Assembly: GCA_002420115.1 (NCBI GenBank)
Contig: DIHK01000018.1
Location: 62,001-126,000, forward strand
Length of the DNA: 64,000 nt
Source of the DNA: Nitrospira sp. UBA5698
GTDB lineage: Bacteria; Nitrospirota; Nitrospiria; Nitrospirales; Nitrospiraceae
Reading direction: 5' to 3'
Shown: one piece after another, positions 8,852-17,347 of the stretch
How positions within the stretch are numbered: position 1 is the first letter of the stretch
Layout: each line of letters opens with the position of its first letter
The notes under the pieces: model-generated
Seen by the model: only the letters and a program-made list of their open reading frames with translations
Told to the model about the DNA's origin: nothing
The model's database searches: none
Program-made: the position numbers and the translations under genes

Positions 8852-11317
8852 ATGTCGATGAGAACCAGAGCCGCCCTCACGAAAGCCGCGTCCGCCCAGA
8901 TTCCCGCGAGCGACTATATCCCGCTGGGCACGGCGATCACGCCTACCGTCATTACCTTGACCGGCGGCGAGTACCTTGCCTGTTGGAAACTGGATGGGAT
9001 TACATTCGAAACAGCGGATCGTTCAGAAGTCCTACTGCGCAAAGAAGCGCTGCACCAATTTCTCCGATCCTTGGGCGGCGGGTCCTTCGCCCTCTGGTCG
9101 CATAAGATTCGACGGGTCGTCACCGAGCGGTTGCACGGCACCTCCCCCAATCCCTTCTGCCAACACCTGAGCGACCGTTACTATCAGTCTTTCACCCAAC
9201 ATCGACAAATGGCGACGGAGTTGTACCTGTCCCTGCTGTACCGACCGTTTCCTTCCAAGGTGGCGAGCTTCTTCACTCGCATGGGCACGCGCACCCTGGC
9301 CCAACGACGAGAGCACGAAACCGGACAACTGACCATCCTGGACGACATGGGCAAACAGCTCGAAGCAAGTCTGAGTCGCTATGGGCCCAGTCGATTGGGC
9401 ACCTATACGAAACGAGACATCGTGTACTCCGACCAGCTGGCCTTTCTGAGCTACCTCATCAACGGCGTCTGGGAGGACATCCCCCTGCGCCGGGCCCCGC
9501 TGGCCTCGTACCTCCCCTCGTCTCGCCTGCACTTCGGCGACCGGACGGGCATGATGGAGATCTGGCACCCACGCGAGAAGAAATTCGCTGGGTTTCTCGA
9601 CATGCAGGAATACCCGCCGTTCTCCGAGCCCGGCATGAACAACGGCTTGCTCTACAGCGATGCCGAATACATCGAGACCCAGAGCTTCTCGTGCCTCAAC
9701 AAACGCGCGGCCCTCAAATCGCTCGCCACTCAGAAAGGGCACTTGATTGCGTCGGAAGACGCGGCGACGCGTGAGATCGAACAGATGGACCAGGCTGCGG
9801 ACGATCTGCAGAGCGGCCTCATCGATCTGGGCCAGTACCATTACAGTCTGGCAATTTTTGGAACATCGATGGAATCGGTGAGCACCGCGCTCGCCGACGC
9901 CCGGGCCGTCTTTCAAGATGGGCCGGGGTTCAAGATGGCGCGGGTCGATGTGATCCCCGAATGTGCCTGGTTCGCACAGATCCCGGGCAACTGGAGTCTG
10001 CGTCCCCGCGAAGCCGTCATTACCAGCCGGAACTTTGTCTGCCTCAGTCCTTTTCACAACTTCGCCCGTGGCAAACGAGCCGGCAATCCCTGGGGCGAAG
10101 CCCTGGCCCTGTTCAAGACCCCAAGTGGGCAACCCTACTATTTCAATTTTCACGTCTCACCCGAGGACCGGGATTCACGCGATGAGAAGTACCCCGGCAA
10201 CACCTTTATCTGCGGCAGCACCGGCGTGGGCAAGACCGCGTTGGAACTGAGCCTGTTGGCCTTCGCCACCAAGTACCAGGGACTCCGTTGCGTGGTCTTC
10301 GATAAAGATCGTGGCGCGGAGATCGGCATCCGGGCAATGGGCGGGACCTATCAATCCCTGAAACGTGGAACGCCGACTGGCTTCAATCCCTTACAGCTCG
10401 AACCGAATCCCCAGAATTGGCAATTCTGCGAACAGCTTATGGCCCAACTCGTGAAGCAGCCTGGTGACGAGATTCCCCTACTCTCTTCAAAGGAACAAAC
10501 GGAGATCAGCCATGCCGTGCGGACGGTGATGAGTGAGGCGGTCTCCCCGGACCTCCGCTGCCTCTCCCTCCTCCGCCAGAACCTGCCGGCCACCGGCGAC
10601 CAGAGTGTACGGACCAGGTTGAAGCGATGGACCCGTGGTCATTCGCTGGGCTGGGCCTTCGACAATCCAACAGATACCCACGAGATCAGCGGCGCACGGA
10701 TATTTGGCTACGACTATACGGACTTTCTGGATGATCCCGAGGTTCGCACCCCGATCATGGCCTACCTGCTCCATCTGACCGAACGACTGATCACGGGCGA
10801 ACCCTTCATCTATGTCATGGAGGAATTCTGGAAGCCGCTTCAAGACCCGCTGTTCGCGGACTTCGCCTTCAACAAGCAAAAGACCATCCGCAAACAATCC
10901 GGCCTCGGCGTCTTCGTGACGCAATCGCCCTCGGATGTGCTGCGACACCCGATCGGGAAAACGATGGTGGAACAGAGTGTGACCCAGATCTTCTTGCCCA
11001 ATCCGCGTGCCGATCATGACGACTATGTCCAGGGGTTCAAAGTCACGGAGGCGGAATTTCACATCATCAAGAATCTCGGCGAAGCGAGCCGCTTATTTCT
11101 CGTAAAGCAGGGTCACAGCTCGGCGATTGTGCAATTCGACCTAGGTGGCATGACAGATCTCTTGAATGTCCTCTCCGGCACGACGGACAACGTGACGTTG
11201 TTGGACCAGATCAGAGTCGAAGTGGGCGACGATCCCACAGACTGGCTGCCCCTATTCCATGAGCGCATCGCAGCGCGGAAACGTCTCCGGCACGAGAACG
11301 GAAAAGGAGTTGTGTAG
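8852..11317 (+). CDS. virB4: VirB4-like T4SS ATPase
   Basis: Energises pilus assembly and substrate transfer at the inner membrane. The product is about 820 residues. The N-terminal domain (VITLTGGEYLACWKLDG) is typical of the CagE/TrbE/VirB family. It is followed by a P-loop near residue 454 (GSTGVGKTA) and Walker B (FIYVMEEFWKPL). The start is uncertain: the open frame reaches back to 8774, overlapping virB3, but family alignment in memory fits the ATGs at 8852 or 8858 better. It lies between virB3 and virB6. A 373-codon open frame on the opposite strand (9032-10153) is a shadow of this GC-rich gene. Confidence 0.92.
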   Translation: MSMRTRAALTKAASAQIPASDYIPLGTAITPTVITLTGGEYLACWKLDGITFETADRSEVLLRKEALHQFLRSLGGGSFALWSHKIRRVVTERLHGTSPNPFCQHLSDRYYQSFTQHRQMATELYLSLLYRPFPSKVASFFTRMGTRTLAQRREHETGQLTILDDMGKQLEASLSRYGPSRLGTYTKRDIVYSDQLAFLSYLINGVWEDIPLRRAPLASYLPSSRLHFGDRTGMMEIWHPREKKFAGFLDMQEYPPFSEPGMNNGLLYSDAEYIETQSFSCLNKRAALKSLATQKGHLIASEDAATREIEQMDQAADDLQSGLIDLGQYHYSLAIFGTSMESVSTALADARAVFQDGPGFKMARVDVIPECAWFAQIPGNWSLRPREAVITSRNFVCLSPFHNFARGKRAGNPWGEALALFKTPSGQPYYFNFHVSPEDRDSRDEKYPGNTFICGSTGVGKTALELSLLAFATKYQGLRCVVFDKDRGAEIGIRAMGGTYQSLKRGTPTGFNPLQLEPNPQNWQFCEQLMAQLVKQPGDEIPLLSSKEQTEISHAVRTVMSEAVSPDLRCLSLLRQNLPATGDQSVRTRLKRWTRGHSLGWAFDNPTDTHEISGARIFGYDYTDFLDDPEVRTPIMAYLLHLTERLITGEPFIYVMEEFWKPLQDPLFADFAFNKQKTIRKQSGLGVFVTQSPSDVLRHPIGKTMVEQSVTQIFLPNPRADHDDYVQGFKVTEAEFHIIKNLGEASRLFLVKQGHSSAIVQFDLGGMTDLLNVLSGTTDNVTLLDQIRVEVGDDPTDWLPLFHERIAARKRLRHENGKGVV

Positions 11318-11326
11318 AGGTACTCC

Positions 11327-12373
11327 ATGGGCATGGCGACCTACATCGAGCAGTCGGTGAACAACGCGTTGGACCACTATGTCGTGACCAGCAGCGATGC
11401 CGTTATTTCAGTCCTCACGCCGGTCGCCGTGATGGCGGTGACGCTCTATGTGATGTGGACCGGCTTTCAAGTGATGCGCGGCGACGTGCAGGAACCGGTC
11501 ACCGGGCTCGTCTGGCGCTGGTTCCGTGTGGCACTCATCACCGGACTGACGTTGAACGGGCCGCAGTATCGAAGCCTCGTGAAAGAAGGATTGGACGGGC
11601 TTCAAGAGGCCTTCGCCTCCGCCTTCGGTGGTGTCCTCTCGATGGGAGGGACCATCGACCAGATGGCAGACCCCTTCACGACGCTCATGGAAACCCTCTT
11701 CACCGAAGCGAGTTCGGGATTGGTCCCGCAATTCTCTCTCTTCATCGCTGGAGCGATCTGCGCCACGGCGTCGATCGTGATGGCCTTTGTCGCGATGGGG
11801 CTCTTTCTCGTCGCGAAAGTGAGCCTCGCCCTGCTGCTCGCAGTCGGGCCCGCTTTCATCTTCTGCGCGATGTTTCCTGTCACGCAGCGCTATGCGGAAA
11901 ATTGGCTCTCCAGTTCGTTGGTCGCCGTCTTCACGAATGTCCTCATCATGGCGGTGATCACGTTTCTTGCGAGCCTGCTGCGGAATGCCTGTCTGCATGT
12001 CCTACAAGCCTATTCAACCACTTCGCTTCTGGCGGATGTCGTCGGCCTGCTGTTTCTCTCCATCACCGCCGCCTACGTCTTGCTACATGTCGCGTCGCTG
12101 GGGGCAAGTTTGGCCGGAGGCCTCTCGTTGGGGAACCCAGGTGGCGATGCTACCAGGAGTGGAATGCTGCTTTTTCACAGCGTCACATCCGGCCTGAGTC
12201 GGTTGGTCCCGTTGGCTGTGGCCTCAACCGGCGGGTCCTTGGCGGGGCCGCGATCATGGGCGGCCCGCGCCCTACTAAACGCACTGCCTGCCGCGAAGCC
12301 CCAGCCAGGGAGCGACCTCTATCAACGGGCCTCAATGGAACGATTACGCAACAGCGTCTCGCAAAAGGAGTAA
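11327..12373 (+). CDS. virB6: VirB6/TrbL-like polytopic T4SS protein
   Basis: Multi-spanning inner-membrane channel component. The 348-residue protein has at least five hydrophobic segments: AVISVLTPVAVMAVTLYVMW; a central pair around residues 140-185 (LFIAGAICATASIVMAFVAM, LFLVAKVSLALLLAVGPAF); and two near 205-260. The family hallmark GPAFIFCAMF following the central helices is present. The start at 11327 is ten bases after virB4. The gene precedes virB5, a reversal of the Agrobacterium order. Confidence in the family is high from topology, position and the GPAF-type motif. Confidence 0.85.
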   Translation: MGMATYIEQSVNNALDHYVVTSSDAVISVLTPVAVMAVTLYVMWTGFQVMRGDVQEPVTGLVWRWFRVALITGLTLNGPQYRSLVKEGLDGLQEAFASAFGGVLSMGGTIDQMADPFTTLMETLFTEASSGLVPQFSLFIAGAICATASIVMAFVAMGLFLVAKVSLALLLAVGPAFIFCAMFPVTQRYAENWLSSSLVAVFTNVLIMAVITFLASLLRNACLHVLQAYSTTSLLADVVGLLFLSITAAYVLLHVASLGASLAGGLSLGNPGGDATRSGMLLFHSVTSGLSRLVPLAVASTGGSLAGPRSWAARALLNALPAAKPQPGSDLYQRASMERLRNSVSQKE

Positions 12374-12375
12374 TC

Positions 12376-13101
12376 ATGTCCCCCATGAAACGCATGTTAG
12401 TCGCCATGGCACTGGCCGTGCTGATCGTGATGAGTCCAACGTCGAAAGGTCAAGCCGGAGGGATTCCCGTCATCGACACGGCCAATCTCGTGCAATCGAT
12501 CGTGCAGGCCCTGGCCTGGATCCAACAGTTCCAACAGATGCAGCAACAGATCCTCCAAGCCGACCAGCAAATTCACGCGATCATGGGCTCACGCAACATG
12601 GGCAGTCTCATGAACAACCTCACCTTGGCCGGTGTCGTCCCCTCCGACGTGAACGCCGTGTACCACTCCATCCGGTCCGGCGGGGTCCAGGGGTTGACTG
12701 CAGCGGCCCAGATCATCCGTCACAACCGCATGATCTACAACTGCGAGGGCAAAACCGGCGATGCGCTGCGCATCTGCCAGAACATGCTGAACCAGACGCC
12801 GCAAAGTCAGGCCTACTACGCGAACACCTATCAGATGTTACTCGGCCGGATGCAACAGATCCGCGCCTTGACGACTCGCATTAACGACACCCAGGACGAA
12901 AAAGGGATTCTGGAACTCAATGGCCGGATCGCTGCGGAGCAAGCGCAGGTGAGCAACGACACGAACCGGATTCTCACGATGAAATCCATGATCGAGGCGG
13001 AAGAAAAAGCGGCGCAACAGGAACAACAGGAACGGGTCCTCAAGATGTTGGCCCCCGGCACATCGCGAACCTTTGACCACATGACACCCTGGACGCCCTA
13101 G
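12376..13101 (+). CDS. virB5: VirB5/TrbJ-like T4SS minor pilin
   Basis: Periplasmic or pilus-tip protein of the conjugation apparatus. The 241-residue product starts at ATG 12376, preceded by AAAGGAG. It has a signal peptide (MLVAMALAVLIVMSP, cleavage probably after QAGG), then VIDTANLVQSIVQALAWIQQ and a Gln-rich helical region (QQFQQMQQQILQADQQ). The C-terminal half is a second helical stretch with Glu/Gln-rich sequence. This helical, Q-rich layout matches TrbJ/VirB5. An open frame runs far upstream in this frame inside virB6 but is not coding. The start directly follows the virB6 stop, so translation is probably coupled. Confidence 0.82.
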   Translation: MSPMKRMLVAMALAVLIVMSPTSKGQAGGIPVIDTANLVQSIVQALAWIQQFQQMQQQILQADQQIHAIMGSRNMGSLMNNLTLAGVVPSDVNAVYHSIRSGGVQGLTAAAQIIRHNRMIYNCEGKTGDALRICQNMLNQTPQSQAYYANTYQMLLGRMQQIRALTTRINDTQDEKGILELNGRIAAEQAQVSNDTNRILTMKSMIEAEEKAAQQEQQERVLKMLAPGTSRTFDHMTPWTP

Positions 13102-13129
13102 TCCTGCTGATCAGATCGAGGACAGGAAC

Positions 13130-13897
13130 ATGGAAAAGATAACGAAAAAGCAGACGGACCCTTCACTCGTGAGCGCGGCAGACGAACCGCAATTCTACGA
13201 TCTAGGCCGCGACTGGGATACCGACTGGCGGTTGCGATTGGAGGCGTCGGAACGAAAGGCCTGGTGGGTCGCTGGCACCGCCTGTGCCCTGGCGCTGATC
13301 TTAGGGATCGGCATCGCCTGTCTGGCTCCGTTCAAGACCACCGTGCCCTATGTCTTCGCGATCGATCGCGCCACCGGCAACGTGGAGCTGGTGAGCGCGG
13401 CGGATGATCGGACCGTGCTTGGCTATCAGGAATTGCTCGATAAACATTGGACGCAGAAATACGTGATCGCGCGGGAATCCTACTCCTACCGGCTGCTCCA
13501 AGCCGACTACGACCAGATCTTGGCCATGAGCACGGATGAGATCGGGCGCGACTACGCGAGCCTCTTTGACGGCGTGCATGCCCGCGACAAGCAGTTGGGG
13601 ACCGGCATCGAATGGCGCGTGAACGTGTTGAGTGTCACCGTCCACAGCGATGCGATCGGACCGAAGGCCACGGTTCGGTTCGAGAAGCAGGTGAAGCGGA
13701 CCGACGCGCACAGCCTTGAGCCGCCCCAGTATTTTATCGCGACGGTCTCCTACGAGTACCGCCACACGATGAAGGGGCAGGAAAAGGATCTGATCCAGAA
13801 CCCGCTGGGCTACAAAGTGACGGGCTATCGGGTGGATGCGGAAATCGGGACGATCACGCCACCGACCTCGGTCCTGTCGATGGTCGAGAAGAAATAG
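13130..13897 (+). CDS. virB8: VirB8-like T4SS assembly factor
   Basis: Bitopic inner-membrane nucleation factor of the T4SS. The 255-residue protein has a cytoplasmic N-terminus with ARG/Glu-rich WRLRLEASERKAWW, one membrane helix at about residues 45-66, then a periplasmic NTF2-like domain. Family features include the sequence TTVPYVFAIDRATGNVE after the helix and YRLLQADYDQILAMS in the body. The length and topology are standard. It lies 28 bp after virB5 and ten bases before virB9. Confidence 0.9.
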   Translation: MEKITKKQTDPSLVSAADEPQFYDLGRDWDTDWRLRLEASERKAWWVAGTACALALILGIGIACLAPFKTTVPYVFAIDRATGNVELVSAADDRTVLGYQELLDKHWTQKYVIARESYSYRLLQADYDQILAMSTDEIGRDYASLFDGVHARDKQLGTGIEWRVNVLSVTVHSDAIGPKATVRFEKQVKRTDAHSLEPPQYFIATVSYEYRHTMKGQEKDLIQNPLGYKVTGYRVDAEIGTITPPTSVLSMVEKK

Positions 13898-13906
13898 AAA
13901 GGGCTC

Positions 13907-14839
13907 ATGATCATGCACCCCATAGAGAAACACACAGGGTTGATCACGGCATGGCTCACCGTCGCCCTCCTCTGTGCAGGAGCCTCATTGCACGCGGCGG
14001 AGGTCCCGACGCCTGGCGACGGAGACCAACGGGTCCGGTACGTGACCTATCAGAAGGACGAAGTGACCAAAGTGACGGTGCGCCGTGGTGTCGTGACTCG
14101 CATTGTGCTGGGAGACGACGAACGCATCGTGATCGCCGGCAGCGGCTTTCTCGCGGACTGTGCAAAGCAAGAAGCGGAATGGTGCATCAGGGCCGATGTC
14201 GGCACCAATCAGGTGTGGGTGAAGCCCAAGGACCAGGCAACGCACAACAATCTGGAGATCCGCACGGACAAACGCGACTACAGCCTGGAGTTCACCGTCG
14301 TGGGAAACGATCGAGTCGGACGCAGGCAGAACACCGGGCAGGGACAACGCGGAAAGGATGAGCCGATGTATCGTGTGATCTTCCGCCATCCGTTGGTCCC
14401 CCCGACTCCAGCCACCATGACGGCGATGCAAACCTCGGCCCATCGCACCAAGCACGCTCGCGACAAGGCCGACCTTCTCACCGAGCGGCTAGACTCCTTT
14501 ACGCCCGAACCGCGTAATTGGTCCTATTCGATGGAGGTGCTTCAGGGGGGAGACGATATCGCGCCTTCGCTCGTGTTCGATGACGGCCGCTTCACCTACT
14601 TTCAATTCCCTCCCAATCGCGAGATCCCCGCGATCTTCTACTTCTCGCCGTTGGGTGAAGAAACCCGCATCAATTTCCACATGGAGAAAGACCTCGCCGT
14701 CGTGCAGCGGATGGGGCGGCGGTTTGTCTTGCGCTTGGGCGAGGCCGTGGTCGGCATCTGGAATGACGCCTACGACAAGACCGGGGTGCCAGCCATTGAG
14801 GGAACCACCGTCTCGGGCATCACCAGGACGCTGCGCTGA
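13907..14839 (+). CDS. virB9: VirB9/TrbG-like outer-membrane-complex protein
   Basis: Periplasmic component of the T4SS core complex. The 310-residue product has a signal peptide at residues 12-30 (LITAWLTVALLCAGASLHA). The N-terminal domain contains VTKVTVRRGVVTRIVLGDDE. A linker is followed by the C-terminal domain (RNWSYSMEV, SLVFDDGRFTYFQFPPN, IPAIFYF, and the closing VLRLGEAVVGIWNDAY), which interacts with VirB7 and VirB10 in related systems. All these are conserved VirB9/TrbG/CagX features. No separate VirB7 gene was recognised next to it. Confidence 0.92.
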   Translation: MIMHPIEKHTGLITAWLTVALLCAGASLHAAEVPTPGDGDQRVRYVTYQKDEVTKVTVRRGVVTRIVLGDDERIVIAGSGFLADCAKQEAEWCIRADVGTNQVWVKPKDQATHNNLEIRTDKRDYSLEFTVVGNDRVGRRQNTGQGQRGKDEPMYRVIFRHPLVPPTPATMTAMQTSAHRTKHARDKADLLTERLDSFTPEPRNWSYSMEVLQGGDDIAPSLVFDDGRFTYFQFPPNREIPAIFYFSPLGEETRINFHMEKDLAVVQRMGRRFVLRLGEAVVGIWNDAYDKTGVPAIEGTTVSGITRTLR

Positions 14840-14848
14840 GAAACACAA

Positions 14849-16249
14849 ATGGAACAATCACACGAATCAAGCAAGCGAGCTGAGCAGAAGCCTCCCATCG
14901 TCGATGGGATTGTGTCGGTCAATCACCAGGCCAGTGGCAGGAACGAAACAGCGGCACGCGTGGCGTTTCTGGTCGTCATGGCCATCGTGCTCGTGGTGGG
15001 ACTCGTCTTCGCGGCGAACACCTATAGTGCGAAGCGAAAGGCGGAGGCCACACAGGAAGAACGGGCTGCGAAGGTAGAGAATAAACCAGCCCAGGTCGGA
15101 CTAAAGCGAGTCTTCGAGACCGATCCCCCTCCATCTCAAAATACTAGAGCAGTCCTACGTTCGACTAAAAACACGCCTGTCGCATCCGCGGACCATGGGA
15201 TGCGGTCGTCTCTTGACAGAGGTATCGATGACGGAAGCCGACCACTGGCACTGGCTCCTGACCAGACACCAGAAAACCTATCAGTCAGCAGACGCTCTGC
15301 TAGTCGGTTTGGTGGGGAAGTCCTTGTGACGAACTCCCCTGCGTCGGACAATCCCCGTATTCAACCAGTGGGAACCGGACCAGACGCGGCCATCTCCTTG
15401 GTCCGCGAGCTCCTCAACGGCGCGAGACAGCCGGACACGGGGTCCGGAAGTATATTGGGCGGATCAGCGATGCCGGTCAGCACGGCAGACACAGGAAGCA
15501 CGACGCCAACGTCGATTGGGTACATGGGCGGACCCAGCGGCCCTTCAATTGGCGTGACGAGCGTCGGGTTCGCGGCGCCTCCTGGTCCTGCTGCCAGCGG
15601 AGCCGGTCCCATCGGAGGGCTCCTGACGCCGTCGGACACACCCAAAGTCCAAGCCGGTCTCTTGGGTGATCGTAATCTGACCTTGCCAAAAGGCAGAACG
15701 ATCGACTGTGCCTTGACCGTGCGAGTGATCAATGAAGTGGCGGGCATGGCCACCTGCGTCCTGAACAGCGATGTCTATAGTGACAACGGACGTGTTGTGT
15801 TGTTGGAACGAGGATCGGAAGCGGTCGGTGAATATGCGGCGACGATGGCGCAGGGCCAGCGCCGCCTCTTTCTCCTCTGGACGAGAGTCAAGACTCCGAT
15901 GGGCGTCGTGATCAATCTCAATTCCCCGGCTGCCGACGCACTCGGTACCTCCGGCTTAGTGGGAGTCGTAGACAACCATTGGTGGGACCGGCTGGGTGCG
16001 GCCTTTCTCCTCTCACTCGTGCAAGACGGCATCGGCTTGGCCACCGCCACGCAGGCCGGCGGTGGGGGTGCCCAGAGTCTGGGGATCTATCAACATTCCG
16101 CCACGACGGGGAACCGCATGGCGGAACTCATCCTGCAATCCACTATCAATATCAAACCCACGCTCTACAAGAACCAGGGCGACCGCGGGACGATCTTCGT
16201 CGCGCGGGATCTGGATTTCAGCACCGTCTATGAACTGCACCCCCACTGA
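14849..16249 (+). CDS. virB10: VirB10/TrbI-like T4SS core protein
   Basis: Spans both membranes and couples ATPase energy to the outer-membrane channel. The 466-residue protein has a short cytoplasmic N-terminus, one membrane helix at residues 37-56 and a long low-complexity periplasmic linker rich in Ser, Gly and Pro (about residues 100-265). The TrbI C-terminal domain begins at LPKGRTIDCALTVRVIN and continues through VLLERGSEAVGEY, WTRVKTPMGVVINLNSPA and DNHWWDRLGAAFLLSLVQD. It lies nine bases after virB9 and overlaps the start of virB11. Confidence 0.92.
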   Translation: MEQSHESSKRAEQKPPIVDGIVSVNHQASGRNETAARVAFLVVMAIVLVVGLVFAANTYSAKRKAEATQEERAAKVENKPAQVGLKRVFETDPPPSQNTRAVLRSTKNTPVASADHGMRSSLDRGIDDGSRPLALAPDQTPENLSVSRRSASRFGGEVLVTNSPASDNPRIQPVGTGPDAAISLVRELLNGARQPDTGSGSILGGSAMPVSTADTGSTTPTSIGYMGGPSGPSIGVTSVGFAAPPGPAASGAGPIGGLLTPSDTPKVQAGLLGDRNLTLPKGRTIDCALTVRVINEVAGMATCVLNSDVYSDNGRVVLLERGSEAVGEYAATMAQGQRRLFLLWTRVKTPMGVVINLNSPAADALGTSGLVGVVDNHWWDRLGAAFLLSLVQDGIGLATATQAGGGGAQSLGIYQHSATTGNRMAELILQSTINIKPTLYKNQGDRGTIFVARDLDFSTVYELHPH

Positions 16250-17339
16250 CCTGCTCGCGCACGACACGATGGTGCGCGAGTTGCTACGTCCCTTGCTCCA
16301 ATATCTCGCGCTGCCCGGTGCGACCGAGATCGTCGTCAATCGCCCACAGGAAGTCTATATCGAGGTTGGCGCAGCCTGGCAGCATCATTGTTCACCGGAC
16401 CTGACTCTGGATCGACTCACCGCACTCGCCACGGCCATTGCGACGGCGACCGAGCAGGAAATTGGACCGCACCACCCTATTCTCTCGGCTATGTTGCCGG
16501 AGGGCGAACGGGTGCAGATCGTGCTGCCGCCCGCAGTGGAACTGGGAACCATTTCCATCTCGATCCGTCGGCCCAGCGCTTGGATCAAGACACTGGATGA
16601 ATATGAAAGAGAGGGAGCGTTCAGCAGCTATGTCTGGGCCAAGGCAGCGACGCTGGATCGTCGCGCTTCCGAGCTCGATCCCATTGAGCGACAGCTCGTG
16701 CAGTATCTGACCGATCGTCAATTGGGTCTGTTCATCCGGTCAGCGGTGCTGGCGAAAAAGAATATTGCCGTCGTGGGGGACACAGGCTCAGGCAAGACCA
16801 CCCTCATGAAATCGATCTGTCAGGCGGTCCCCGAGCAGGAACGCCTGATCACGATCGAGGATGTGCGCGAATTGCTACTCCCCCAGCACGGCAACCGCGT
16901 GCATCTCTTGTACGCCAAAGGAGGACAGGGAGCGGCAACCATCACACCGTCTGAATTGATCGCCTCCACACTCCGGATGAAGCCGGACCGGGTACTCCTC
17001 GCAGAATTGCGTGGCGGGGAGGCCTTCGACTTCCTCAAACTCCTCACGACCGGTCACAGTGGCTCGATTACCTCCTACCACGCGGAGTCCTGTGCCCTCG
17101 CGGCCGAACGCTATGTCTTCATGTGCAAAGAACACGAACAGGCGGCGACCTACGATGTGCCGACTCTCAAGCGCTTGGTGGCCTTAACCATCGACGTGAT
17201 CATTCATGTGGTCGCGCAGAATCAGTATGACGAACATGGGCGGCCCATCAGAAAAGACCGCTACGTGGCGGAAGTCCACTATGACCCGATTGCGAAACTC
17301 GTGGCGCGATTCGGAGAAGCCATCCTGGTGAGGGCCTAG
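16230..17339 (+). CDS. virB11: VirB11-like T4SS traffic ATPase
   Basis: Hexameric cytoplasmic ATPase of the PilT/VirB11 class. Key motifs are GATEIVVNRPQEVYIE in the N-terminal domain, Walker A VVGDTGSGKTTLMKS near residue 183, the Asp box (LITIEDVRELLLP), Walker B region LLAELRGGEAFDFLKLL and the His box TTGHSGSITSYHA. The start is ambiguous: the ATG at 16230 overlaps the virB10 3' end by 20 bp and gives 369 residues, while the ATG at 16269 gives 356; neither has a clear ribosome-binding site. The long open frame upstream is a shadow of virB10. Confidence 0.92.
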   Translation: MNCTPTDLLAHDTMVRELLRPLLQYLALPGATEIVVNRPQEVYIEVGAAWQHHCSPDLTLDRLTALATAIATATEQEIGPHHPILSAMLPEGERVQIVLPPAVELGTISISIRRPSAWIKTLDEYEREGAFSSYVWAKAATLDRRASELDPIERQLVQYLTDRQLGLFIRSAVLAKKNIAVVGDTGSGKTTLMKSICQAVPEQERLITIEDVRELLLPQHGNRVHLLYAKGGQGAATITPSELIASTLRMKPDRVLLAELRGGEAFDFLKLLTTGHSGSITSYHAESCALAAERYVFMCKEHEQAATYDVPTLKRLVALTIDVIIHVVAQNQYDEHGRPIRKDRYVAEVHYDPIAKLVARFGEAILVRA

Positions 17340-17347
17340 AGGAACCG

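Noticed and set aside
9032..10153. 373-codon open frame antisense to virB4
   Set aside because: It has no signal, domain or ribosome-binding site and mirrors a high-GC coding gene; such antisense frames are expected.
11455..12375. Long 5' extension of the virB5 frame inside virB6
   Set aside because: The sequence is Arg- and Pro-rich as expected from an out-of-frame GC-rich gene; virB5 has its own ribosome-binding site and signal at 12376.
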